From contig JAPTOF010000010.1 in NCBI GenBank assembly GCA_028554755.1, positions 4,810,001-4,874,000 of the forward strand: a stretch of 64,000 bases of DNA. Direction: 5' to 3'. Positions 21,345 to 33,300 of this stretch are shown in pieces (position 1 is the stretch's first letter; each line of letters begins with the position of its first letter). This DNA is from Cordia subcordata. Taxonomy: Eukaryota; Streptophyta; Magnoliopsida; Boraginales; Cordiaceae. The notes beneath the pieces were generated by a model. It searched no databases. It had not been told where the DNA came from and saw nothing but the letters and a program-made list of their open reading frames with translations. The position numbers were made by a program, and so were the translations under genes.

Positions 21345-21581
21345 GCCGAGGTGATACAACCGTACGAAGGACTCTTGAATGCAATAAAAATGGGAATTTC
21401 ACGCTTAGAAATTGAAACAGATTCACAAGCGCTTATCCGTTAGATCACAAGGAATTCTTGAAACACTAGAGCTTTAAGATCATACGTTGAAGCATGTAAA
21501 AACTTGATGACCGGCTGACTAGGCTTAACAATACACCACATCTACAAAGAGGCAAATTGGATAGCTAACCACGGGTTCTCA
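21345..21581 (+). pseudogene. RNase H-like (RVT_3/LINE-type) fragment with three stops
   Basis: A single reading frame gives AEVIQPYEGLLNAIKMGISR, then LEIETDSQALIR, a stop, more sequence with two further stops, and finally IHHIYKEANWIANHGF. This is the RNase H-like domain found in plant LINE polyproteins and their domesticated relatives (the ExDSQ motif and the RExNxxAD-like end). The catalytic Glu, Asp and terminal motif are recognisable. TAG and two TGA codons interrupt it. It is an isolated fragment; no reverse transcriptase lies upstream. Confidence 0.7.
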
Positions 21582-22399
21582 CTTTCTCTTAAAAGACAGC
21601 AGGTTGAAGAGCCTCCGGGTCCTCTTGATAGTTTGAAGGTAAAAGAAAAAGAAAAGAAAGAATCGACCGGAGATCATTTCTATAATCAAGCACAAGTAAG
21701 TCATCTTCATTCCCGCTGATGATTTACTTGATCCAAGCATTAGCAAATCTTTTTGCCCGAGTAACATCAGTAAAGGCTTCTAATTTAGTCATATTTTATG
21801 TTTTTCTTTGTAACCCAAAGATCATCGTATAACATTAAGACTGCAAAACAAAATTATGACACAAATTATCACCCGAATATTTTCTTTTTCTTTTGGATAA
21901 ATTGCACGAAACCCCTTATATTTTGTTATAAGTGTATTTTTACCTCCTAAATTTTAAAAATTAACTAGTTACCCTTACTCTTCTAAAAAATGAAGCGCAC
22001 ACGCCTATTTTTTTTAACTCTATTAGTTTTGACTAACGAAAATACAAAAAAACTAATTTGCTCTTTAAACTCAGAGGCTAACAGTGTACTTATGACAATC
22101 ACAAGGAATACGACACACTTACGGCAAACCATAGCAGGTGCGGCACTATTTACTATTTTTATTTAATTGAAAACGTGAAGTAATTAATAATTAGTTAATT
22201 AATTAATAATTTAATATTAGATTAATTAATTAATCAAATAATTAAAAATAAAATTAATTATATAATTAAAAATAATGACAATGAAGGTTAATTTTTTTTT
22301 TATTTTACGATGACAAAATTATTTACTTGTCGTAACGAAATAAAATGCAAGCATATTTGTAGTATAATTGGTTAAAATTTACATATTTTAAACTAAGGT

Positions 22400-23830
22400 C
22401 AATGGTTAAAGTCTTTTTGTTAAATCCTAAATGTTCCTTTATTTCATAGTAATTTGTGCTTAATCTTTGGATTAAATGCTTCCTAATTGGTGATATTTTG
22501 TATATTTTTGCATATTTATACTTGGAAAAGGCAAAGGAAGAGATATATATGGATTTGGAGAGCTTTTGGTCACAAATTGAGCTGTGAAATAATTGATGTG
22601 GCCATTAGACTTGACCACACCAGAAGCTATGCGAGAATTACTGTCACCAGATGTCTGAAAGATATTTTGGAAATTTCTTGAAGAGGAATTAAGTGCTTAA
22701 TGATGTAATTTAATTCTAAAAGGAAATGATTTATTTTAGAAGAAGTTTATTTTGGTTAGAACATGCTTTGATGAGACTTACCTTATCCTCTAGGTTAGTA
22801 TGAACGAGTTACCATATTAGTTAGGAACCTATAGGGTTATATTATTTCCTAGTGCCTCCATAGGATTATTTGTCTTTTCAGACTTATTTTCCAGCAAATA
22901 TTATTTTTCTTTTTAGTATTTCAAAGCTTGTGTGGATTGCTAAACATCTTCATCTCGGCAAGGATTAATTCAAGTTTGATGTTCTTCATAATCTGTAAAA
23001 TCTAATTGATTTTCTCATCTCGTTTATTTTTTGGTATTTATATGTTTTTTGCTTTAAGAATTAATATTATTGTGTGATTATTCAATTTTCCGCGCAATTG
23101 ATTAATTGCTAGATAATAGGTGGTCAATTGATTGGATAATTAATCTAATTAAAATAGTAATGAACCGGGTTCTGGAGAAAACATATAATTTAACTGAGCA
23201 ATTGTCGTGAGAAAATCAACTTTTAAAATTAGGTCTTTCTAGAGCTATAGTATTGCCTTTAGATAAATCCTACGGGTATCTTCGGAGTTAGACCATCTAA
23301 TAAGTAAAGGTAGTAATTGGGGAAAAAGCGTGAAGTTGTTGAACCATTACTGACGCTGAAAGGAAGGATTAGGTTGTTAGATCATGCCGACAATCATAAC
23401 TAGTTTATCGAGAAAAACGAGAGTCATCCTTGCATCTAGGATCGGATTTGTAAGCCCAAATGAGAATTATGTCCTAGGCTAGATTTCACAATACTTGAAT
23501 CTCTTTAATTGTTACTTCTCTGATTTTTATTTTCAATTTTAGTTTAACTTCGTAATTCATTAGTTTACTATCTGATTGTTTTTTTGTTGGCATGACCTTG
23601 GGCGTGACCTTGTCTAATGTGACTCTCAATTTTTATTTTCTAAATTTATATTTCCTTTGTTTATTGCACTGAACCCTTCAAACCTTCGTAATTCACTTGT
23701 TTGATGGATTTGGCATAATTTTATAATTGTTACACAGCCTCTGTGGGTTCAACCCGACTTATCCCTTGCACAAATCACAAGGTACGAGTTGGAATTTATT
23801 TTTGGTAATTTCAACGTCTACCACTTTTCT
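22400..23830 (+). repeat. LTR-like sequence inside the Mutator-like element
   Basis: The stretch has the flavour of a plant gypsy LTR: GCTTAATCTTTGGATTAAATG near 22458 and CTCTGTGGGTTCAACCCGAC near 23740. I could not find paired ends or a target duplication, so it may be a solo LTR or old debris. Confidence 0.3.
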
Positions 23831-23990
23831 CTTGCAAATATTTTTTGAAAACAAAAAAGAAAAGGCATTTTTTTTTCCAAAATCAAGTTTAACAGCAAAA
23901 AAACTAAACCTAATTGCAAATTCTGTTCGTGTGCCACATGCTTGGTTAAATCTAATGGAAAAAGTGACAGAGAGAGGTAATATACTAAAG

Positions 23991-24594
23991 GGTGAGCATT
24001 TGGTTTTTAACCGAATTGAATAGACCGAACCAAATTAAACCGAATTGTCTAAATATCGAATAAGTCGAAACCGAAATATATTTAGGTCTATTCGATTCGG
24101 TTCAGTTAAAACCGAAATTGACTGATAAAATAAAATAAAATAAAAAAGAAATGGGACAAATTGTTGCAAGAAAAATACAATAAAACTTAAACTAATCACC
24201 CTTATTCGGGATTAAGACATAACTCAAGTAGTTAAGACTTTCTCTTCTAGGCCAAAGGTCCTCAGTCCAATCCTATGGGGGTGGAGGGGTTTTGAAATAA
24301 AATATATATATGAAAAAAATCACTCTTATTCATTAAATATATCATTAACAATATATAATGAAGCAAAATTAAATAAAGAAACCTAGTAATACAAATCTTA
24401 ATTAGTGTACAAACTATTAAATATTTTTAATATATAAAATACAATTCGGTTAATTCGGCTGTTGTTCATGCTAATCAAACCGAACCGAATAGACCGATTT
24501 TTTTTCCAAGAATAATCGAATTGAATAGACCAAATAACCGAACCGAGTAGACCGAACTCAATTTGGTTCGGTTCGATTTTTGTTCACTCCTAAA
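23991..24594. mobile_element. Nested hAT-like MITE with GGTTCGG-rich ends
   Basis: The left end GGGTGAGCATTTGG and the right end (complement TAGGAGTGAACAAAAATCG) are similar inverted termini. Subterminal regions are full of CCGAACCGAAT-type motifs and their complements. It lies close to the right end of the Mutator-like element. No convincing 8-bp target duplication was found. Confidence 0.5.
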
Positions 24595-24708
24595 TGTGCT
24601 TCACTTTTGAAATGTATAGAGGTAACTAACTAATTTTTAAATTACAAGCATAAATCCTTACTCATGACAAACTACAAAGAAGTTCCGTGCAATTTACCCT
24701 TTTCTTTT

Positions 24709-25103
24709 CCATGTCAGAAAATTGTCAATGTTTCTGCAAACAAGCAACGAGAAGAGGTTAGAGATCCCAAGCATAAAAATTATTTGTATTACCTAATAAG
24801 ATGCCAATGCATCAATAATATTATGTAATTTTAAATTAACACTTAATTTTCAGTTTAAATATCTTTATTAAATGGACTTACATGTATATATCATTATACG
24901 TTGTGTCCCTAAAACTTTAACACTGATTTATCAATAACTTTGACACATTGACCAAAATAGAAAAAACTTTGATATCGTTTATTTTGCACTTGAAACAAAA
25001 TAAATTTGTCAAATATTTGCTTTTACATTGGATGTGAAAAACCAAAAAGAGAATTATAATGGTGTTATAATAGCTACGTCCGAGGGCTTAATAAATACAT
25101 GAC
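24709..25103. other. AT-rich intergenic DNA
   Basis: No gene or recognisable repeat seen. Confidence 0.5.
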
Positions 25104-25106
25104 TAA

Positions 25107-25338
25107 GAACCTGTTCGGATTGACTTTTTTTTCAGAAAAAAGTACTTCTTTTTTCCTAAAAAAGTTATATTAAATTTGCAATAACTATTTGATTTGGCTT
25201 CCAAAAAAGCTGAAACTTTAAAAAAAGCTCAAATACAATTTTTTTTAGAAGTCAAAATTTTTAGCTTCTTAAAAAAAAAACTGTTTTTCAAAAGCTGTTA
25301 AAAAAACGCTGTTTAAAAAAGCCAATCCAAACGAGCCC
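25107..25338. mobile_element. Tourist-like MITE (232 bp)
   Basis: The ends GAACCTGTTCGGATTGACTT and (complement of the right end) GGGCTCGTTTGGATTGGC are inverted. TAA flanks both sides (25104-25106 and 25339-25341). The interior is poly-A/T rich and itself palindromic (AAAAAAGC and its complement). Confidence 0.75.
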
Positions 25339-25341
25339 TAA

Positions 25342-25860
25342 ACCTTACTTTCATTTGATTGATAATGTATTTTTTGTAGGCACGTGAAGATCAACGATCA
25401 TGCCCCAAAATATTCATAAGAACTTGGTTGAGGCGCAACAATCGTTCGTCAAACAACAACCATTTCAAAACTTTTTTATGGTATAAAAAATATAATGGTG
25501 TGTTATAATAGCTATATATGACGGGCTAATAAATACTAGATGAATTTTATCCTATTTTACTAACAACATATATTTTATAATTATGTGAGAATTACGGATC
25601 CGAAACATCCACAGAATTTGGGTAAGGTGCAAGGATCGTGCATAAAAGAATCAGCCTTTTACAAACTTTTGCATAGAAAATATATATAGGTATAAATTTG
25701 AGATATAATATTCTATAATAGTTATAATAATGTATGTAGGCAAAATCCAAAAAATTTCATATTTCACATCATTTAAGAATTTTTAAGAGATGAACAATAG
25801 GACCTTATATCATGGTCCTTCAACAAAAGCACTATGCTCCTTCTGTGCATAAATGTCACG
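25342..25860. other. AT-rich intergenic DNA
   Basis: No gene seen. Two short similar segments (TATAATGGTG/TATAATAGCTA) occur near 25060 and 25490. Confidence 0.4.
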
Positions 25861-26010
25861 TGCTACTATTCACCTACAGTAAATATTTATTTATTACTCC
25901 ATAACTATTTGTTCATTGACTATTTGTTCACTGACTTTTATACATACATCAAATATTTGTTCATTATGTCATAACTATTTGTTTATTATTCCACAACTAT
26001 TTGTTCATTG

Positions 26011-26060
<50 letters not shown>

Positions 26061-27480
26061 TCATTGTTCCACAACTATTTGTTTATTACTCTCACACACT
26101 CAAACACAAAACACAAACACATATATTACAAAACACGCACATGCACACGTACACACAGTTACACACAATGAGCAAGACGACGGCATGAAGACTTATTTTG
26201 TGGTGGTGTTGTCATGGATCATGATCTAAAAAGTTTGAAATTTCTTGAGCATCCATTAATAGTAAATATAGATTTAAGCAATTAAATCTTGAATTAAAGG
26301 CACCATGAGAATCGCAAAGCAACAACGAGAAACAGTGCCAAAGAGTGCTTGAAACACGCGGCTTGGTGGTGGCGTGATGATTGAAGAAGAAGAGAGAATA
26401 GAAGAGGAGAGAAGGGAAAGGAGAGAGAAGAGAAGAGAGAGAAAGGAGAAGAAAGAGCAAGTCACGATCAGATCTATTTTTTTTGTAATACAGGTGCACC
26501 ATGCTTTATAGGAGCATGATTGATGGACTTTATATCATGATCTCTTACAATGTGTTCTTTTATTATGCATCATACTTCATTACGTATTAAAAAAAAAGAA
26601 AAAAAAAAGAAGCAAACAGTTCAGCAGTAGAACGTTACTGTTCACGCACAGTAAATGTTTATTCACTATCCCATAACTATTTATTCACTAACTATTTGTT
26701 CACTATCTCACAATTGTTTGTTCATTGACTATTTATTCATTATCATGCAACTATTTGTTCACTAACTTTTATATATACGCATTAAATATTTGTTCATTAC
26801 GCCAAAACTATTTGTTCGCTGACTATTTGTTTATTACCCCACAACTATTTGTTTACTGATTTTTATATATACGTCAAATATTTGTTCAATATGCTACAAC
26901 TATTTGTTCACTATCCCACAACTATTTGGTCACTAAATATTTCTTTATTACCCTACAAATTTTTGTTCATTGACTTTCATATATACATCAAGTATTTGTT
27001 CATTATCTCATAACTATTTGTTTACTACTCTTTCTCACACACACACACACAAAACACAAATACATTTACATACTTGAAGGACAAGGTAAGTGTTAATAGC
27101 AAATTGATCTTGAAGCATCTAAATACCAAGTGGGAGGTACGGTTAGAATTGAGATGAGGAGAGAAAGAGTTTGATAGTTGCAATGTGGTGAGATGATGTC
27201 GAAATTTTCGTTGGCATGAGGAAGAAAATGACAATCTTTAATGGTAAATCAACACTTAAGAGATTTTCTTGGACATAGTGCATATCATTACAATTAGCAA
27301 AAAAAAATGAATTTTATGATGATATTTATTCGACATGAAAAGACCAGTGGTATCACTGGTAAAGCAAAGAAGAAAAGAAGAGAGAGGTGAGGGGAGAGAA
27401 GAATGAAGAGAGGATATGCACAATACTGCTGAGCTTTTTTTTTTTTTTTTTTAATGTGAAGTAGCATGTTGTTTTGTAGC
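25861..27480. repeat. Duplicated block of ACTATTTGTTCATT minisatellite plus CA-rich and GA-rich tails
   Basis: Copy 1 (about 25861-26465) and copy 2 (about 26637-27415) share the same order. First comes an array of CACAACTATTTGTTCATTGA variants, then a (CA)n stretch with AAACACAAA, then a GAGAGAAGAG-rich stretch. A heading GACCTTATATCATGGTC (25801) resembles GGACTTTATATCATGATC (26525). An (AT)n microsatellite sits at 26015-26056. It looks like an old tandem duplication or two related elements. Confidence 0.65.
26015..26056. repeat. (AT)n microsatellite
   Basis: About 20 uninterrupted AT dinucleotides. Confidence 0.95.
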
Positions 27481-27489
27481 AACACAATT

Positions 27490-28299
27490 AGGGGTGGAAA
27501 TTGGACTGGATATTCGAATACCGGATATTCGGATATTGGATTGAAAGACTAAGTATCCGATCGGATAGCTAAAAACTACTTATCCGGCCAGATACTGGAT
27601 TTTTGGATAGCAGATAGTTCGAATACGAATTTTTCGAATATTTTTTAATAAACTAAAAAAATTCAAATCATGGCTATTATTTTAAATATCTTTTTGAAAT
27701 TATTGATTTTTAAGCAAATAACTCGCTTTTTAAAATTAAAAAACGAGACACAAACATAAAATAAAAACATAGCCTTTCACAAAACTATAAAACATAAGAC
27801 ACATAGAAAATACGCTAATACTTAGATATAAGAATTAAATAAAAAATATAGTCCCTGTCTCTACTTAGAAAACATACAAAAAGCTTAGATGCGCTCCATA
27901 CTACACACATTAAATAAAAAGTCTGCACAATCCACAATCTATATTCCACACACACCAAATACAAAGTCTATATGTTTACAATCCATAATCCACACACAGT
28001 AAACAAAGTTTAAAGTTTTTAACATAAGAAATATGACAAGATAATTTCCAATGAAGTGCACATTCAAGTCTTGAGTCTTGACTTTTGTTGATTAGTACAG
28101 TATTATATTATTTTAATTTAAGAAAAAAGTTCGGGTAATCCGATATTTAAATGGGTAGCAAAATTACTACCCGAAATCTTACTCGAATATCCGAAAAAAT
28201 TTTGGATATCAGATCGAATATATCCAAAAAAAAATTTTTTTACTTATCCGTTCGGATGCATAAACGAGTTCGGATATGGATAGAATAATCCTGCCCCTA
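27490..28299. mobile_element. hAT-like relic with ATATCCGA-rich ends
   Basis: It starts AGGGGTGGAAATTGG and ends CCTGCCCCT, a common inverted-end type of plant hAT MITEs. The subterminal regions on both sides carry many copies of GGATATTCGGATA and its complement. The middle is AT-rich without a transposase. A clear 8-bp duplication is not seen. Confidence 0.5.
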
Positions 28300-28659
28300 T
28301 AGACTATGGTTAGGAACCATGATATAATTTGTGTACGATCGAGCTGGAATATTTTGCCGTGAACAATATAAGGTTCCTTCTAAATTAAGGAAGCGCCCCA
28401 ACTTCTGACTATTCATACTTTTGACCCACACATTTTTCTCTCAATTTTGGCCTTTTTGCTAAGATTTTCTCTCAATCTTTGCACGAAAAGTCGAGCCCCT
28501 TTTTCCTTTCACTTTTCTCCCTCTTTTCCTCAACCGATTCTCATGAAAATCTTAGATTTTTCTCTTTAAATTGAGGAATCAACGAACATTTTCCATTAAT
28601 TCTGTGCTCAATTTTCGTTAAAATTAATTGGAAAATATTGAAAAATATTTTGTTCTTGA
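28300..28659 (+). promoter_or_regulatory. Presumed promoter and 5' leader of the XBAT gene
   Basis: Pyrimidine-rich DNA (TTTTCCTTTCACTTTTCTCC near 28500) leads to the start codon at 28660. Transcription start not determinable. Confidence 0.4.
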
Positions 28660-30274
28660 ATGGGGCAGCAACAATCAAGAGATGAGCTATTATATCAGCA
28701 GGTTAATTATGGTAATATTGATGGCATCAAAGCTCTTCGCACTGAAGGCGCTGGCCTCGAGGTATCAAAAAATTATATCTTGTGGCGTGTGTGTTTTTTT
28801 GTTAATGTGTATGTTATTGTTCAATTTTTCGCTTTTTTTTTTTGCTAATTTTTGCTGATCAAATTGAGGCTCTACTTTCCTTTTGTGAAGTAAAAGAATT
28901 TATTCAGGATGTATGTGATAGATTACCTAAAATTGAAAACTTTTAGCTTTATATAGTTGCAGAATTTTTTTTTTCTTTTTCCCTTTTGTTAAGTAGTGAA
29001 AAAATTGGAGACTTATGATCTTTTAGCTCATGTTGTTGCAGATAGTATTCACATTTCCTCTATGTCTAATAAGAGAAAATGAATTAATCTTTTTCTTTAA
29101 GATTGATAGTATTCACATTTCCTCTATGTCTAATAAGAGAAAAGAATTAATATTTTTCTTTAAGATTGGCAAAAAGAAAATTTTCAAATTTCCCGATTTG
29201 CTCTTTTGTTTTTGCAAATAAATGTCGTGTTCATGCGTGCGTGTTAATGCGTAATATGTACTGGAGAATATGTGTGTGAGTGTGTGAGAATGTGCGTGTG
29301 AATGTGAAATATACAGATTACATATATGTATGCTTAGTGCTTAATAGTTGTTTCTGAATGTAATTATGCGTGTGCGTGTGAATGCATAAGTAAACATGTC
29401 TATATATCTGTGCTTAGAGCTGACAATTTGTGTATGTAACATATATACTTGCATATCAATATGCGAGTCTACATGTATGCACACAGGTTTAGTGGTGAAA
29501 ATGCTTGTGTGTGTTGTATGGATTAATGTCTAAGCACGTGATGCACAAGTATACTTGTCTATGTATGTATATTTAGTGGTGAAATTATGCCATGTGTATA
29601 CCTTTTATCTGCTGCTGTGAGTGTATACAAGTCTGCTTGTGTGTGTCTAGGAGTGCTGAAAGTAATGTTCTGTGATTGTAGTGGATGGACAGGGAAGGGA
29701 AGACACCATTGATACTGGCATGCATGAATCCGGGGCTTTATAATGTTGCCAAAACTTTGATAGAACTGGGGGCCAATGTCAATGCTTATCGTCCAGGTGA
29801 TGCCAGTTTTAGTTAGCTAATATGAGTAGTATGTCTGATGAGTTCAATATTTTGTTTGGTCCTGTTTTTGTAGACAATGATGCCCAAGTTCTGTTTGATG
29901 ATTTATTATAGTTCAAAACTTAAAGCTGTCCTGTATGCCACTCTTTATCTGTGTATGTGTATGCAGTTAAGTTGGAAAGCTGTAGAATAGTAGACTTGTA
30001 GTAAAGTTGCAGGGTATGCCCTTCGTGAGGAAGATCTTCTCATGCACAGTTTATGCATACAGTCCTCTGCAATGTGTCGCAACACTGCATTATCATATTC
30101 TGCATTTGCTTATTGCGCATGGGAGTCACCATTGTTCCTGTCATTGACTCCATTCGCATGAATTGCTTTAGGTCGTCATGCAGGAACTCCTCTGCATCAT
30201 GCTGCGAAAAGAGGCCTTGAACAAACTGTTAAGTTACTTCTTTCACATGGAGGTTGGTGTTCTAGTGATTTAGC

Positions 30275-30328
<54 letters not shown>

Positions 30329-33300
30329 GGAAATTTCAGCACCATGATATACCATGCTTCCTCCATTTTCAGAAGTTCTGTTTCATATACTTGTTTGTTG
30401 TACATGTTTTCAGCAAATCCGCTTGTGATGAATGATGACTGTCAAACTCCAGTTGATGTTGCGCGAATTAAAGGGTTTAGCAATGTCGTCCGTGCCATAG
30501 AGGTATTTGGCACTTCCCCAGAGCATTGTTTATTTGCCTGCAATCCTATTAATGCAACCCTATGTTTTGCTTCCATATATGACAATGATGATCCTATGTT
30601 TTCTTTTATTATGCTGCTCAGAGCCATATATGCTTATTTTCTGGTTGGTTGCGGGAGCTATATGGACCAGGCTTTCTTGAACTGCTGGCACCACAATTGC
30701 TATCAAGAAAAGTGTGAGTATGATTGTTCGTTGTTATCTGTTCCTAGTATAATTTTTTATACCATACCTATTTCATGGAAGACCAAAGTTCTTTTTTTCA
30801 TAATGAGCATGATCCTATGAAGGGATTTCATACTAATCAGCTAAATATTTTGATGTTTATGTTCTCTATTAAGCCATTTCTGATTGTAACTCATACGTGA
30901 TGCAATGCTGCTGCATTATCACTATATTAACAATGGAGGCATAGTATCCCTAATACTTCATCATATCCAGAACTCATTCCTTTTACTATATCTAATTCCA
31001 TAAGCTGATTGCTCTCTGTTATTTGATTATCTGGTCTCTAAGAACTTCAGCTAGTAGTCAGGACAGATAGTCAAGGCTACTTCTTTTATTCTTTGGGAGA
31101 AACATTACATGAGACTGAATGTTTAAGTTTCCAAACATGCAGATGGGTGGTTGTCTTACCATGTGGTTCACGGAATCTAAGAAAACCTTTTAAGTTGGAG
31201 CTTGCCATATATGCGAGTGCCCAGGTACTTCCCTTACCAATACTTTAACCTCTGTAAGATTTAGGGGTTCTTTTGGAGGCAAGGATTGCTCAGTTTGACA
31301 CTTTCTTTTGTTTGCTGGATCAGTCTGTTTCTTGGTCCTAAATTTCTTATGGTTATTTCTGGGTTTATAATTCTTAGTTTGAGCTAACAGAGTAGAATCT
31401 GTTTTTCTTTTTGTGTTTAAACATTATTAAACTTTTGCAATCCTCCTCAAATATCTGGTTTCCTTTAGACCTTTACTATTGGTATCTCATTGTGTTAATC
31501 TCTTCTACCTTCTGTCCTCCTGGTTTCTTTTCAACGGTTTCTTATCTGATTGCATTTGTTTGTTAGATCATCCACAAAATGGTTAGTTTGTTTCTATTAA
31601 AAGAAGTGAATTTGATACATTTCTCATTTGTCAGCTGGGTCATGCAGTTGAACATCTTTTACTTGATGATCCCAAAGCTACTGTATCCTCTGTATTTCAG
31701 TAGCAAAACTAAAGCTGGTTCCAGAGTAAAATTTCCTGATTTTCTTTTTGGTCCTAATTGCTCAATGAGAAAGCAGTTGAGACCTTGCCATATTTGTTAA
31801 TTGTAGGATCACATGTAACCAAAAAAAAAAATGCTTGATTAGATACTCTGTGTTATGCATGATGATTTCTTGCATTCCTCCTATCCCTCTTAATTTCAGT
31901 CTTCAAGAAAGAGAAGAAAGAATGAGAACTATAGTTAGTAACAAAATTCCAACCTTAGCATGTTGTGTTTATTTGGTAGTGAAGTAATTATATGTGCTGA
32001 TGAAATGATATTGTATCTAACTTCTGCATAAATAATTTGGTGCAATGCTTTACACTTCTCCATGTGCCACCAGGATGCGCAACCTCGGACAATAGTTGCA
32101 CTATGGAGGGCCAATATGGAAGAACCGAAATTTAATCTGCCTGATCCAACTGTGATCATAACGGATACTTCCGGTAGTAAGTTTCTGAATATCTCTCAAC
32201 TAGACCTGCCGTTAAGTCATAGCAATTATATGGATTGTTAATTGTTTTAATCTCCATGCATAGTCCCAAGACGCTGGAGGCGGCGGCGAGGTATTGTGAC
32301 CTCCCAAGAGGCAAGGTGTAGGCCTCGAGGATCTAGGCGTAAGTATATTGCATCTTGGACTAGATAAAACCAAAGAAAAGTTTGGGGCTTTTGGAGAAAT
32401 TTTGACATTTGAGAAGACTTTGTTGCTTTCATTACCAAATGCAGTCAAATATTCGCACTGATGACTTCTGAAGTATCTTTACTTCAAATCTGATCCTGTG
32501 AGGGTGATCTTAAGAATACTTCAGAAAGGGAGGTGGATTCTAAGGTTTTAGCCAATAGTTGTTAATCAAAGTATTCAATCAATTCATCTGAACTATCTTG
32601 AACCACATCGCATGGCAGAATATAATTTGAAGTATAACTAGATTCTACCTTCTATTAAAGCAATATGTTGCAAAGCATTTTCTGAAATTCTCCTTCTGTA
32701 TATCTTGGGATGAGAAACAAACATGCATCCCGTTCATTCTATACAAGCGGAAGAGGGATGAGCAATGACGCATATGGCTGTGTCTGTTATATATTATAAA
32801 GGGAAAATTGGATCAGTTACAGAAGTGTTTTTCTTTTCCTTTTAAATTTTCATAACCAATGTTCTTATATATTTTTCTTTTGAATTCTGATCACCCTAGT
32901 ACTTCGTTTTCTCTACAGAGACGCGTATAAAACTTGCAGCTGCTAGTGAAAACGACAAACAACAGTTGCAGGCTTTCTGCAATGCATGCAAAGGAATTCC
33001 TCAGGTGAATACTGCATTTTGTCTTCTAATGTTTACCAATCAGGTCCCTGTAGAGCAATAAATACTCCCTCTTGTTAATTGAGTGAGTTGGTTTAACTAC
33101 TACCCAAGAGTTCCTATCATGTATGACATAAACAACCTGTATAATGTGTCTCTGTTCCTGAATTTGGATGAATTTTTGCTAAAAATCCTAGTAGTTATGA
33201 CTTTCTGCCCTGGAAATATGGTCAGCATAGCTTGGGATTGTTTTGTATTAGGCTGTTTCTCATCTTTTTGCTTGGGGATGCTTTCACTTGTTATCTGGGA

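Larger units (their letters stand above)
21895..24699. mobile_element. Long-TIR, probably Mutator-like element with 9-bp target duplication
   Basis: The left end GGATAAATTGCACGAAACC and the right end (complement GGGTAAATTGCACGGAAC) begin diverged terminal inverted repeats of about 100 bp. The element is flanked by a perfect 9-bp direct repeat TTTTCTTTT (21886-21894 and 24700-24708). No transposase frame is visible in 2805 bp. Long inverted repeats plus a 9-bp duplication indicate the Mutator superfamily. The simple-sequence nature of the duplication slightly weakens the call. Confidence 0.75.

Noticed and set aside
26212..26502. Minus-strand frames with Ser/Leu/Phe-rich products
   Set aside because: Translation of a GA-rich low-complexity tract within the duplicated block.
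32212..32448. Minus-strand frames in intron 7 of the XBAT gene, GC-rich patch
   Set aside because: No protein similarity; the patch reads like a short repeat fragment inside the intron.
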